In this document: positions 26,953 to 35,188 of the stretch, one piece after another
Position numbering within the stretch: the stretch's first letter is position 1
Layout of the letters: every line of letters begins with the position of its first letter
NCBI GenBank assembly: GCA_000169355.1
Contig: AAXX01000001.1
Coordinates: 868,001-932,000, forward strand
Reading direction: 5' to 3'
Length of the DNA: 64,000 bases
DNA from: Flavobacteria bacterium BAL38
Lineage (GTDB): Bacteria; Bacteroidota; Bacteroidia; Flavobacteriales; Flavobacteriaceae
Made by a program: the position numbers and the translations under genes
The notes under the pieces: generated by a model
Told to the model about the DNA's origin: nothing
The model's database searches: none
Seen by the model: the letters and a program-made list of their open reading frames with translations, nothing else

Positions 26953-27534
26953 ATGGAATTAGGAATTAATTGGAAAGACGTATTTACAATTGGGATGATT
27001 CTTTTTGCAGTTATTGATATTGTAGGAAGTATTCCGATTATTGTGGATTTACGAAGTAAAATGGGACACATTCAGTCGGAAAAGGCAACAATTGTGGCAG
27101 CTGTAATAATGATAGCCTTTTTATTTGTTGGAGAAGAAATCCTTAAATTAATTGGAATTGACGCTAATTCGTTTGCCGTAGCTGGTTCGTTTGTTTTGTT
27201 CTTTTTAGCATTAGAAATGATTTTAGGAATTAGATTATACAAAGAAGACAACCCAATTACAGCTTCAATTGTTCCCATTGCTTTTCCATTAATTGCTGGC
27301 GCAGGAACAATGACAACCATTCTTTCACTTCGTGCAGCTTATGACAAAATAAATATTATAATTGCAATAGTATTAAATGTAGTGGTTGTTTATGCTGTTT
27401 TAAAATCGTCTGGAAAAATTGAACGTTTTTTAGGAAATAACGGATTAGGTGTAATTCGTAAAATATTTGGCGTAATTTTACTCGCTATAGCGGTAAAACT
27501 ATTTGCTGCCAACGTTAAAGATTTATTTATATAG
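26953..27534 (+). CDS. MarC/UPF0056 family integral membrane protein
   Basis: 193 residues from the ATG at 26953 (MELGINWKDVFTIGMILFAV). The longer frame from TTG at 26932 overlaps the -7 element and is rejected. Six hydrophobic segments are visible, with the family motifs FAVIDIVGSIPIIVDLR near the start and PIAFPLIAGAGTMTTILSL in the middle. The inner-membrane MarC family has no firmly assigned substrate; it was once linked to multiple antibiotic resistance. It is the first gene of a three-gene run with 12- and 6-bp gaps. Confidence 0.9.
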   Translation: MELGINWKDVFTIGMILFAVIDIVGSIPIIVDLRSKMGHIQSEKATIVAAVIMIAFLFVGEEILKLIGIDANSFAVAGSFVLFFLALEMILGIRLYKEDNPITASIVPIAFPLIAGAGTMTTILSLRAAYDKINIIIAIVLNVVVVYAVLKSSGKIERFLGNNGLGVIRKIFGVILLAIAVKLFAANVKDLFI

Positions 27535-27546
27535 AAAATTACAAAA

Positions 27547-27741
27547 ATGAAAATATTTACTTATGTGGCGATTGCCATTGCTTTAGGATTAATAGTTTTT
27601 AATTTAATTCAAATTGATTATTCTAATCCGTTTGAAGGTCAAAGTACTGTAGCGTTAATTGGAGTAGTTGCTGGTATTTGTGCCGTTTTATTACTAGTAC
27701 TATTGCGTTATTCAAAAATCATTGTAGATAAAACAAAATAA
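27547..27741 (+). CDS. Small two-helix membrane protein, 64 residues
   Basis: The product has two predicted membrane helices (residues about 3-22 and 35-54) separated by a short polar loop (DYSNPFEGQS) and a basic C-terminus. The gene begins 12 bp after marC and ends 6 bp before the FAD protein gene, in the same direction, so it is very probably translated. From memory, similar small proteins accompany MarC in flavobacteria. Function unknown. Confidence 0.75.
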   Translation: MKIFTYVAIAIALGLIVFNLIQIDYSNPFEGQSTVALIGVVAGICAVLLLVLLRYSKIIVDKTK

Positions 27742-27747
27742 AAAATT

Positions 27748-28356
27748 ATGCTTGATGTTTTAGTAATTGGCGCAGGTGTTTCTGGCGTTTCGTGTGCTTT
27801 AATTTTAGGTTCTGCTCAAAACAAACCATTTGCTACAGATAAAAAGATTGCTATTATTGCACATCAAAAAGCCTCTTCGTTACAAAATGCTGTTTTTAAT
27901 AATGCATACGGAATTTCCGCTGGGAAATTAGGCAGTGAATTATTAGACGAAAGTTTAGAACATTTGGCCCACTCTTATCCACACGTACAACAAATTCAAG
28001 GAGAGAAAGTTATCTCTGTTTTGGGTGAAGCCGGAAATTTTACAATTACTACAAACAAATCTATTTATCAAGCAAAAATTGTAGTTGTAACAATTGGCGC
28101 TGGAAATCCGTTTACAATTGAAGGTTTGGAGCGTTTTATTGAACCTCATCAAAAAATTCCAGCAATTAAAAACAGAATTCAATTAAAAAACACCGACCAT
28201 TTAGTTACTGAAGGCATTTATGTAGCTGGTGTTTTAGCCGGACATCGAAGTCAGTTAAGTATCGCCGCCGGAAGTGGCGCTGCAGTTGCAACCGATATTT
28301 TAACATTGTGGAATGAAGGAAACCATACAATGGTGCATGATGCTTTAGGGAAGTAA
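27748..28356 (+). CDS. FAD-dependent pyridine nucleotide-disulphide oxidoreductase-like protein, short form
   Basis: 202 residues. MLDVLVIGAGVSGVSCALIL is a Rossmann FAD-binding GxGxxG fingerprint; VVVTIGAGNPF and GIYVAGVLAGHRSQLSIAAGSGAAVATDIL are the later flavin-binding segments of the thioredoxin reductase superfamily. The protein is much shorter than thioredoxin reductase (about 310) and lacks both the NAD(P) Rossmann domain and the CxxC redox pair, so it is a single-domain relative of unknown substrate. It is the last gene of the marC run and convergent with the next gene. Confidence 0.8.
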   Translation: MLDVLVIGAGVSGVSCALILGSAQNKPFATDKKIAIIAHQKASSLQNAVFNNAYGISAGKLGSELLDESLEHLAHSYPHVQQIQGEKVISVLGEAGNFTITTNKSIYQAKIVVVTIGAGNPFTIEGLERFIEPHQKIPAIKNRIQLKNTDHLVTEGIYVAGVLAGHRSQLSIAAGSGAAVATDILTLWNEGNHTMVHDALGK

Positions 28357-28360
28357 GCTT

Positions 28361-28876
28361 TTATTCTTCTGAATCATCTTCCTCTTCATCGAAATTCATT
28401 CCTTCTAGAAAATCATCCCAATTAATAGGATCTTGATAAGCATTTGGATCAGGTGGAATAGCTCCCTGTGGATTAAACATCTCCCATTCATCCCAATAAT
28501 AATTGCTCTTATCAAAGTTTGCTACCCAATTGATGAATAAATCTCTGAATTCATCAATCTCCTTTCGAATTAAATCAACATAATCAGTATCTTTAAAAGA
28601 ATCGTGAAATCTCAAACTTCCAACTTGCAAATATAAATGCATAGCATGGTCTCTAATTATAGCGGCATTTTGCATACGAATACTATACATATCACCTCCT
28701 TCAGCACCTGCAATTTTCGCACAAATTATAGACGCATCATCTCGCATCATGTATTTAGTAGCACTCAAATATTCATCTTCCTCGCTAATCGTGTTTAAAA
28801 GACTATTAACCAAATCTAAAATTAATTCAGCTTTTTTGTAAATTGGTAAATCAAATAATTTATCTCTTTTACTCAT
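28361..28876 (-). CDS. Unknown 171-residue helical protein, acidic C-terminus
   Basis: The protein is mainly alpha-helical (KAELILDLVNSLLNTISEED, and RKEIDEFRDLFINWVANFDK), with Trp-rich DKSNYYWDEWEMFNPQGAIP and a highly acidic end (FDEEEDDSEE). It has no signal peptide and no membrane segment. The helical part recalls four-helix-bundle proteins, but I cannot assign a family. It is the last gene of the HupE-dCMP deaminase-S41 protease run, 12 bp after the protease. Its place after a C-terminal-processing protease might suggest a partner, but nothing in the sequence proves it. Confidence 0.7.
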   Translation of the reverse strand: MSKRDKLFDLPIYKKAELILDLVNSLLNTISEEDEYLSATKYMMRDDASIICAKIAGAEGGDMYSIRMQNAAIIRDHAMHLYLQVGSLRFHDSFKDTDYVDLIRKEIDEFRDLFINWVANFDKSNYYWDEWEMFNPQGAIPPDPNAYQDPINWDDFLEGMNFDEEEDDSEE

Positions 28877-28888
28877 CTCATAGATATT

Positions 28889-30457
28889 TTACTCACTCAA
28901 CACCTTATTCACCATATCGTCTTTCTTTAGAATCAATTGGTAATAGGTTTTTTCGTTAAACAATTGACGCACAAATTCGGCATGAAGGTAAAATAGTACT
29001 TTGTCTTTTTGATTGTCTAAGTTAAAAAGCAAGCCGCCTTTTGCCATGTAAGTTTTAAAGTCGTTGAAATAATTACCTATTTGAATTTCTTTTTCTAATG
29101 CTGCTGTTGAAATTTTTTCGAACTTAATGCGATTTTGATCCAATTGCTCAAAAACAAAATAATTCACCAAGCCCGATTGCATTAACATCGTTAATCCTTC
29201 TGAGCCATGTGCATCTTCTAAAGGCACAAAAACATCAGGCAAAATTCCACCACCACCATAAACAATTCTTCCTTTTTTGGTTTTGAATTTCAAACTATCG
29301 GCAATTTTAACTTTATCTTTATCGTATAACTCTCCACTTTGAAAACGCTTATCAAATTCATTAAAGTAATTCTCCCCTTTGTCTTCATAAGGTTTTTGAA
29401 TAGAACGTCCCGAAGGTGTATAATATCGAGCCACGGTTAATCGTACAGCCGACCCATCGCCCAGAGGCATTTCGCGCTGAACTAATCCTTTTCCAAAAGA
29501 ACGTCTTCCGTAGATTAAACCTCTATCGTTATCCTGAATAGCTCCTGCTAAAATTTCGCTTGCCGAAGCGCTATTTTCATTAATTAAAATACTAACTTTT
29601 CCTGTTTCAAAAATTCCTTTTTCAGTAGCAAGAGTGGTATCAATTTTTCCTTTTTTATTTTTTGTTTTAACAATTAATTCTTTGTTTTTTAATAATTCAT
29701 CGGCTATTTTTTCTGCTGAATCTAAATAGCCTCCGCCATTATCTCGTAAATCGATTATAATATGCTTGGCACCTTCTTTTTTTAATTGGGTTAAACCCGA
29801 TAAAAATTCATCGTAGGTTTTTTCTGCAAAACGATTGATTTTGATATACCCTGTTGTTTTATTTACCATTTGAGCCACATCGACACTCTTAATCGGTATA
29901 ACATCACGGGTAACATTTACAGCAAATCTCTTCTTTTCAGATTTTCGATAAACTGTTAATTTTACATTTGAACCTTGTTCTCCTTTTAAGACAGAAAACA
30001 AGCTATCAGTTTCTAATTTTTTATTGTAGAGTTGAAATTTATCAGCAAAAAGAATTCGGTCTCCTGCTTTTAAACCTGCCTTTTCCGAAGGTCCGTTTGG
30101 AATTGGTTTTATAATCGTAACCGAATCGTTATACATGTAGAAATTTACTCCAATTCCTACAAAATCGCCACGCATACTTTGCTCAACAGCGAGTAATTCG
30201 CTCTTTGGAATGTAAACCGAATGCGGATCGAGTTTTTCAAGAATTCCGTTAACGGTTAAATCAACAATAGAATCGGTATTGAGACTATCAACATATTCTT
30301 TTTCAATAAAATCGATAAGTTTGTTGAGTTTGTTTTTGTTTGCATTTTTAGTTAAAAACGCGTTTTCAGTAGAAGGATTGAGTTTACTTCCTAGCAACAA
30401 ACCCACTGCAACTGCAGCAGCGATTACTAATGGAAAATATACTTTATTCATCTTCAT
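28889..30457 (-). CDS. S41 family carboxy-terminal processing peptidase (CtpA/Prc-like)
   Basis: 522 residues. An N-terminal hydrophobic segment (VYFPLVIAAAVAVGLLLGSK) directs it to the periplasm. A PDZ domain covers residues about 85-165 (GDFVGIGVNFYMYND ... GPSEKAGLKAGDRI). The protease core holds LRDNGGGYLDSAEKIADE, the nucleophile region NENSASASEILAGAI, and the catalytic Lys in RRSFGKGLVQ. The PDZ domain lets such enzymes recognise C-terminal tails. The frame offers Met1 or Met3 as start. The gene follows dCMP deaminase by 4 bp in a tight minus-strand run. Confidence 0.93.
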   Translation of the reverse strand: MKMNKVYFPLVIAAAVAVGLLLGSKLNPSTENAFLTKNANKNKLNKLIDFIEKEYVDSLNTDSIVDLTVNGILEKLDPHSVYIPKSELLAVEQSMRGDFVGIGVNFYMYNDSVTIIKPIPNGPSEKAGLKAGDRILFADKFQLYNKKLETDSLFSVLKGEQGSNVKLTVYRKSEKKRFAVNVTRDVIPIKSVDVAQMVNKTTGYIKINRFAEKTYDEFLSGLTQLKKEGAKHIIIDLRDNGGGYLDSAEKIADELLKNKELIVKTKNKKGKIDTTLATEKGIFETGKVSILINENSASASEILAGAIQDNDRGLIYGRRSFGKGLVQREMPLGDGSAVRLTVARYYTPSGRSIQKPYEDKGENYFNEFDKRFQSGELYDKDKVKIADSLKFKTKKGRIVYGGGGILPDVFVPLEDAHGSEGLTMLMQSGLVNYFVFEQLDQNRIKFEKISTAALEKEIQIGNYFNDFKTYMAKGGLLFNLDNQKDKVLFYLHAEFVRQLFNEKTYYQLILKKDDMVNKVLSE

Positions 30458-30461
30458 TTTT

Positions 30462-30890
30462 CTAGCTCAAATCTTCAATTAATTCTACTTCAACTCCGGC
30501 TTTCCTTAAAAAATCAACTCCCGAAGTATCTTTATATTCTTGATGATACACCACTCGTTTAATACCCGATTGATGAATTAATTTACTACAATCTTTACAA
30601 GGTGAAAGTGTAATATACAATGTTGCATCTTCGCAAGATTGTGTAGAACGTGCCACTTTTAAAATAGCATTTGCTTCAGCATGAAGCACATACCACTTTG
30701 TTATATTAGCATCATCTTCGCAACAATTTTCAAATCCCGATGGAGTTCCGTTGTAACCATCAGAAATAATCATTTTATTTTTAACAATAATTGCTCCCAC
30801 TTTTTTTCGCTGGCAATAGGATAAATTACCCCATTCTTTCGCAATTCGCAAATACGCTTTATCGTATTTCTCTTTTTTTTCCTTTTTCAT
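30462..30890 (-). CDS. dCMP deaminase family protein
   Basis: 142 residues from the ATG at 30890 (MKKEKKEKYDKAYLRIAKEW), which overlaps the stop of the HupE gene as TAATG; an ATG 12 nt upstream would deepen the overlap. Zinc site: HAEANAIL (His and catalytic Glu) and PCKDCSKLI (two Cys). CEDDANITKWYVLHAE matches dCMP deaminases rather than cytidine deaminases. It forms dUMP from dCMP for thymidylate synthesis. Together with tdk, dgt and nrdAB in this window it belongs to pyrimidine deoxynucleotide supply. Confidence 0.92.
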   Translation of the reverse strand: MKKEKKEKYDKAYLRIAKEWGNLSYCQRKKVGAIIVKNKMIISDGYNGTPSGFENCCEDDANITKWYVLHAEANAILKVARSTQSCEDATLYITLSPCKDCSKLIHQSGIKRVVYHQEYKDTSGVDFLRKAGVEVELIEDLS

Positions 30891-31483
30891 TATCGGTTCC
30901 AAATTTCACTTTCTATAATCATTGGCAAAACTACACCAATTATAAATGCCGACATAACCAAAGTCCAATCTCTTTTCGAAAAACGGAAAAAAGTTTGCAC
31001 CACATAGGAAATAATTAAAACAACCAAAACAACAATTACTTGAGCAGCTTCTATACCTAATGCAAACTCTAAAAGTGGCAACAATTTATCAGAAGCGCTT
31101 CCGGGTAATATAGTTTTAAAATAATTAGAAAACCCTAATCCGTGAATAATTCCAAAGAATAATGTTACGATTGCTACAAAAGTGATGCTTTCATTTTTAG
31201 CTGTTTTACCAGCAGTAAAAAGCTGAAAAACAGCAGTTATTAAAATGGTAATGGGAATTAAAAACTCTACCAAACTGGCTTGAATTTGAACCACACCAAA
31301 AACAGATAAAAGTAAGGCTAAAGTATGCCCCAGTGTAAAAAGTGACACTAATACAAATACCTTTTTCCAATCTTTAAAAGCATACGGAATTACCAAAGCT
31401 ATTAAAAACAACACATGATCATAAGCACTGCTATCTAGCACATGTTTTAGACCAATATTAAAATACATCCAAAATTCTGACAT
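30890..31483 (-). CDS. HupE/UreJ family membrane protein
   Basis: 197 residues with six or seven hydrophobic segments. The N-terminal GLKHVLDSSAYDHVLFLIAL (the family HxxxGxDHxLF-like motif) and the later SLFTLGHTLALLLS and FFGIIHGLGFSNYF carry conserved membrane His residues. Relatives include HupE and UreJ, proposed nickel or cobalt carriers; no hydrogenase or urease gene is here, so the substrate is open. It is the first gene of a four-gene minus-strand run. Confidence 0.85.
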   Translation of the reverse strand: MSEFWMYFNIGLKHVLDSSAYDHVLFLIALVIPYAFKDWKKVFVLVSLFTLGHTLALLLSVFGVVQIQASLVEFLIPITILITAVFQLFTAGKTAKNESITFVAIVTLFFGIIHGLGFSNYFKTILPGSASDKLLPLLEFALGIEAAQVIVVLVVLIISYVVQTFFRFSKRDWTLVMSAFIIGVVLPMIIESEIWNR

Positions 31484-31567
31484 AGTTTTATTATTTATTA
31501 GGGGGAATTCAAACTTACGATTTATTTTTATATGTAAACCAATAATTAGTCATAAAAGCGTGTGAAA

Positions 31568-31601
31568 TTGTTATAAAAAATAGATTTTTTGTGTAATTTT
31601 G
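31568..31601 (+). promoter_or_regulatory. Promoter for the TerB-like gene
   Basis: TTG (31568-31570), a 23-bp spacer and TAATTTTG (31594-31601) fit the Bacteroidota consensus, 23 bp before the start codon. Confidence 0.55.
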
Positions 31602-31623
31602 CCGCAATAAAAAAACAAACAAC

Positions 31624-32055
31624 ATGTCAATTTCAGATTTATTCGATAGCGGTTTTAGAAATAGAAACAAAGGACACTTTTCAGCAATTGTTAGAGTTGC
31701 GTTATCAGACGGAACAATTACTCCTAATGAGAAACAATTCCTAGAGAAATTATCCATCAAATTAGAAATTTCTCATGCAGAATATGAAGAAATTTTAGAA
31801 AACCCTCTAAAATATCCAGTTAATCCTCCTTTAATGCATTCGCACCGTTTAGAGCGTTTGTATGATTTAGCAAGAATGGTGTATGCCGACGATGTTTTAG
31901 GAGACAAACAACAAGATTTATTAACGCGTTTTTCTTTAGCTTTAGGATTTACTGCTGGAAACGTAGGTTATATCGTAGATAAAGCGTTAAAATTAGTAGA
32001 TATGAATGTAGATTTAGACACATTCACTTACGAAATGCAACACATGAACAGATAA
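31624..32055 (+). CDS. TerB-like (tellurite resistance B fold) protein
   Basis: 143 residues, all-helical and cytoplasmic. SAIVRVALSDGTITPNEKQF and LARMVYADDVLGDKQQDLLT are the two TerB-type helix-loop-helix repeats with acidic residues (D and E) in the loops, a fold known to bind metal in TerB homologues. No tellurite-resistance genes are nearby, so the name describes the fold and not the function. It is monocistronic with its own promoter and terminator. Confidence 0.78.
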   Translation: MSISDLFDSGFRNRNKGHFSAIVRVALSDGTITPNEKQFLEKLSIKLEISHAEYEEILENPLKYPVNPPLMHSHRLERLYDLARMVYADDVLGDKQQDLLTRFSLALGFTAGNVGYIVDKALKLVDMNVDLDTFTYEMQHMNR

Positions 32056-32074
32056 TCAAAACTGTTTTAAAATA

Positions 32075-32110
32075 CAAAAGCACAAATTCTAATGAGTTTG
32101 TGCTTTTTTG
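32075..32110. terminator. Terminator between the TerB-like gene and fbp
   Basis: AAAAGCACAAA and TTTGTGCTTTT pair around about 10 nt. A and T tracts on both sides allow use by both convergent genes. Confidence 0.85.
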
Positions 32111-32129
32111 TTTTTATTATTTGAAGAAT

Positions 32130-33137
32130 TTACTTCGCTTTCTCCATAAACTCTTCCGCTTTTTCTACCATGTTTTTACTTCCGCAAAAGAACGGAACGC
32201 GTTGGTGTAATTCGGTTGGTTGAATTTCCATAATTCTTGTAAAACCATCTGAAGCTTTTCCTCCTGCTTGTTCGGCAATAAAAGCCATAGGATTACATTC
32301 GTATAACAAACGTAATTTACCATTTGGAGTTTTAGAAGTAGTTGGATATAAATAAATTCCTCCTTTAATCATGTTTCTATGAAAATCAGAAACCAAACTT
32401 CCGATATAACGAGAAGTATAAGGTCTATCTCCTTCTTCTAACTGACAGTATTTTAAATAATTTTTTACTCCTTGTGGAAAATGAACATAATTTCCTTCAT
32501 TAATTGAGTAAATTTTTCCGTCTTCTGAATATTTCATGTTTGGATGCGACAAATAGAACGTTCCAATTGCCGGATTTAATGTAAATCCGTTTACGCCATC
32601 GCCAGTAGTATATACTAACATTGTCGAAGTTCCATAAATTACATAGCCTGCCGCTACTTGATTTACACCAGGTTGCAAGAAATCTTCAATAGTTACGGGA
32701 GTTCCTACTGGTGTAATTCTTCTGAAAACCGAAAAAATAGTTCCTACCGAAACATTTACATCAATATTAGATGAACCATCTAAAGGATCCATTAAAACTA
32801 CATATTTGTTATTATGTGAATTATCCGAACCAGCAACGGTAATAAAATCATCATTTTCTTCTGAACCAATTCCACAAACGATTTCACGATTAATTAAAGT
32901 TTGAATAAAAACCTCATTAGCGTAAACATCTAATTTTTGTTGGTCTTCCCCTTGAATGTTTTGTTCTCCTGCAGCGCCTACAATATCTACCAAACCAGCC
33001 TTATTCACTTTGTAATTTACTACTTTAGCGGCTAATCGTATTGAGTTTATAATACGTGATAATTCTCCTGTTGAATACTGAAACGAATTTTGATGTTCAA
33101 TGATAAATTCGCCTAATGTGGTGTTTCTTTCTTCCAT
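32130..33137 (-). CDS. fbp: Fructose-1,6-bisphosphatase class 1
   Basis: 335 residues from the ATG at 33137 ([19 protein letters not shown]); an upstream in-frame ATG adds an implausible tail. Metal and substrate motifs are [31 protein letters not shown] (the inositol-monophosphatase superfamily DPLDGSSN signature), and the late [21 protein letters not shown]. It carries out the committed step of gluconeogenesis in the cytoplasm. It is monocistronic and divergent from the GNAT gene; the fbp/GNAT/aspartate kinase neighbourhood recurs, from memory, in Flavobacterium genomes. Confidence 0.96.
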   Translation of the reverse strand: MEERNTTLGEFIIEHQNSFQYSTGELSRIINSIRLAAKVVNYKVNKAGLVDIVGAAGEQNIQGEDQQKLDVYANEVFIQTLINREIVCGIGSEENDDFITVAGSDNSHNNKYVVLMDPLDGSSNIDVNVSVGTIFSVFRRITPVGTPVTIEDFLQPGVNQVAAGYVIYGTSTMLVYTTGDGVNGFTLNPAIGTFYLSHPNMKYSEDGKIYSINEGNYVHFPQGVKNYLKYCQLEEGDRPYTSRYIGSLVSDFHRNMIKGGIYLYPTTSKTPNGKLRLLYECNPMAFIAEQAGGKASDGFTRIMEIQPTELHQRVPFFCGSKNMVEKAEEFMEKAK

Positions 33138-33202
33138 TACGAAAAAGATGTAGTTGTGTTTAAGGCACAAATATCGTGAATTTTGTTAAAAGAGTATATT
33201 AA

Positions 33203-33235
33203 TTTGAAAAGATGTTTAAGTTAATTTTACTTTTG
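33203..33235 (+). promoter_or_regulatory. Promoter for the GNAT gene
   Basis: TTTG (33203-33206), a 21-bp spacer and TACTTTTG (33228-33235) match the Bacteroidota consensus, 16 bp before the start codon. Confidence 0.7.
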
Positions 33236-33251
33236 TAAAAAATTACTAAAA

Positions 33252-33722
33252 ATGATTATTAGAAAAGCCACAAAAAAAGACATGCCATTTGTACTTGAAT
33301 TAATTCAGGAATTAGCTATTTTTGAAAAAGAACCTACTGCAGTTGTAGTAACGGTAGATGATTTAATTCGTGATGGCTTTTCAGAAAATCCGCTTTTTCA
33401 ATGTTTTGTTGCTGAAGAAGAAAATACTATTATTGGAATGGCTCTTTATTATTATCGCTATTCTACTTGGAAAGGAAAAACGATTCATTTAGAAGATTTA
33501 ATTGTAAAAGCAGAAAATAGAGGAACAGGAGCTGGTTTTGCTTTATATAAAGAAATCATGAAACAAGGAAAAGCCGAAAATGTTCGCAGAATTGAATGGA
33601 ACGTTTTAGACTGGAACACACCTGCCATTGATTTCTATGAAAAATCGGGCGCTAAAGTTTTAGGCGATTGGCGTGTAGTGCACATGGATGAAAACGGAAT
33701 TACTAATTTTTTAAACGAATAA
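33252..33722 (+). CDS. GNAT family N-acetyltransferase (diamine acetyltransferase-like)
   Basis: 156 residues. MIIRKATKKDMPFVLELIQE is the typical GNAT start; LEDLIVKAENRGTGAGFALY is the acetyl-CoA pyrophosphate-binding motif A; RIEWNVLDWNTPAIDFYEKS is motif B with the conserved Tyr. The overall pattern, especially the ending GAKVLGDWRVVHMD, is close to spermidine/spermine N1-acetyltransferase-like enzymes, so a polyamine or small amine substrate is plausible but not proven. A strong promoter precedes it; aspartate kinase follows 83 bp downstream. Confidence 0.88.
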   Translation: MIIRKATKKDMPFVLELIQELAIFEKEPTAVVVTVDDLIRDGFSENPLFQCFVAEEENTIIGMALYYYRYSTWKGKTIHLEDLIVKAENRGTGAGFALYKEIMKQGKAENVRRIEWNVLDWNTPAIDFYEKSGAKVLGDWRVVHMDENGITNFLNE

Positions 33723-33732
33723 ATTATTTTTG

Positions 33733-33779
33733 GAACACCGATTTTAAAAATTTTAGAAATTTCTACAATCTGTGTTCCT
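33733..33779 (+). promoter_or_regulatory. Hairpin in the aspartate kinase upstream region
   Basis: GGAACACCGATT (33733-33744) and AATCTGTGTTCC (33768-33779) form a 12-bp stem with one mismatch. TATTTTTG at 33726-33733, a possible -7 element, sits on its left edge. There is no T-run. It may be a regulatory site or a short repeat. Confidence 0.45.
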
Positions 33780-33805
33780 AAATATAAACACAACTAATTC
33801 TCAAA

Positions 33806-35059
33806 ATGAAAATATTCAAATTTGGAGGTGCATCAGTTAAAGATGCCGAAGGCGTAAAAAACGTATTAGAAGTATTAAAAACGGTTGGATACGAAGATGT
33901 TCTTATTGTAATTTCTGCAATGGGAAAAACTACCAACGCTTTAGAATTGGTTATCAAAAATTATTTTGATAAATCTAATGAATTGAATGCCTCGCTTCAG
34001 GAAGTTAGAAAATACCACAATCAAATTTTATTAGACTTATTTGAAGACGAAGATCATGAAGTGTTTTTTGATGTAAACGCGCATTTTGACGATTTAGAAT
34101 ATTTTATTCGCAGTAATAAATCACCAAATTACAGTTTTGTTTACGACCAAGTGGTAAGTATTGGCGAAATAGTTTCAACCACAATTGTAAGTCATTATTT
34201 CAATTATAGCGGTTTAAAAAACAATTGGATTGATGTTCGACCTTTAATTAAAACCGACAACAATTACCGCGATGCGCAAGTAGATTGGGAAACTACTCAA
34301 AAATTGATTACAAAAGGTATAAAGAAAAAAACGTTAAACATTACACAAGGATTTTTAGGCTCAGATGAGAATAATTTTACCACGACTTTAGGACGTGAAG
34401 GTTCTGATTATACCGCAGCAATTTTTGCCTATTGTTTAGGTGCCGAAAGCGTTACGATTTGGAAAGACGTTCCAGGAGTTTTAAATGCCGATCCAAGATA
34501 TTTTGAAAATGCGGTGTTGCTGAACCAGATTTCCTATAGAGAAGCGATTGAGTTAGCATTTTACGGAGCATCCGTAATTCATCCAAAAACCTTACAGCCT
34601 TTACAGAAAAAGGAAATTCCGTTGTTTGTAAAATCGTTTGTAAACCCAACATTAGCAGGAACAAGTGTTTCAAGAGGAGCCGATTTAATTCCGCAAACTT
34701 CATGTTTTATTGTTAAGAAAAACCAATTATTGTTATCGTTATCGTCAATTGATTTCGATTTCATCATGGAAAATCATATCAGTGAGATTTTCGGTTTGTT
34801 CTCGAAACACAAAATCAAAGTGAATTTAATTCAAAATACGGCAATTAGTTTCTCAGTTTGTATTGAAGATAAGTACAATAACTTTGAAGAGTTACGAAAA
34901 GTTTTAGCAAAGAAATTCAAAGTTTCGTATAACGAAAACGTATCGCTTTACACGATCAGACACTTTGATGAGAATGCTGCAAAAGTGGTAGAAACAAATA
35001 AAACGATATTACTACGCCAAATTTCGAGAGAAACAATACAGGTGATTACGAAGGAGTAG
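33806..35059 (+). CDS. Aspartate kinase (monofunctional)
   Basis: 417 residues. KIFKFGGASVKDAEGVKNV is the kinase signature; FTTTLGREGSDYTAAIFAY and WKDVPGVLNADPRYFENA are the ATP/aspartate-binding segments. The C-terminal region (SFSVCIEDKYNNFEELRKVL) is an ACT-type regulatory domain. It catalyses the first step of the Lys/Thr/Met branch. There is no homoserine dehydrogenase fusion, so another isoenzyme may exist elsewhere. I see no lysine riboswitch; the short hairpin upstream is too small. A palindromic repeat follows the stop. Confidence 0.93.
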   Translation: MKIFKFGGASVKDAEGVKNVLEVLKTVGYEDVLIVISAMGKTTNALELVIKNYFDKSNELNASLQEVRKYHNQILLDLFEDEDHEVFFDVNAHFDDLEYFIRSNKSPNYSFVYDQVVSIGEIVSTTIVSHYFNYSGLKNNWIDVRPLIKTDNNYRDAQVDWETTQKLITKGIKKKTLNITQGFLGSDENNFTTTLGREGSDYTAAIFAYCLGAESVTIWKDVPGVLNADPRYFENAVLLNQISYREAIELAFYGASVIHPKTLQPLQKKEIPLFVKSFVNPTLAGTSVSRGADLIPQTSCFIVKKNQLLLSLSSIDFDFIMENHISEIFGLFSKHKIKVNLIQNTAISFSVCIEDKYNNFEELRKVLAKKFKVSYNENVSLYTIRHFDENAAKVVETNKTILLRQISRETIQVITKE

Positions 35060-35073
35060 TCTTAAAATAAATT

Positions 35074-35121
35074 ACCACAGATTCGCAGATTTTTTTAAAT
35101 AGTAATCTGCGAATCTGCGGT
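35074..35121. repeat. Palindromic repeat element after aspartate kinase
   Basis: ACCACAGATTCGCAGATT (35074-35091) and AATCTGCGAATCTGCGGT (35104-35121) pair over 18 bp with one mismatch. Each arm contains CAGATTCGCAGATT, itself a short direct repeat. The words recall dispersed flavobacterial intergenic repeats. It lies between two plus-strand genes and may double as an inefficient terminator. Confidence 0.75.
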
Positions 35122-35188
35122 TCAAATAAAATACCTCCTTTTTTCCAACAATAAATACTACTTTTGAAGATTCGGAGTTATAGTATTT

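Noticed and set aside
31624..32055. Tellurite resistance operon
   Set aside because: Only a single TerB-fold protein is present; no terZACDE partners are nearby.
33723..33805. Lysine riboswitch upstream of aspartate kinase
   Set aside because: The region is 83 bp and holds one simple hairpin; the lysine riboswitch needs about 170 nt with a five-stem junction.
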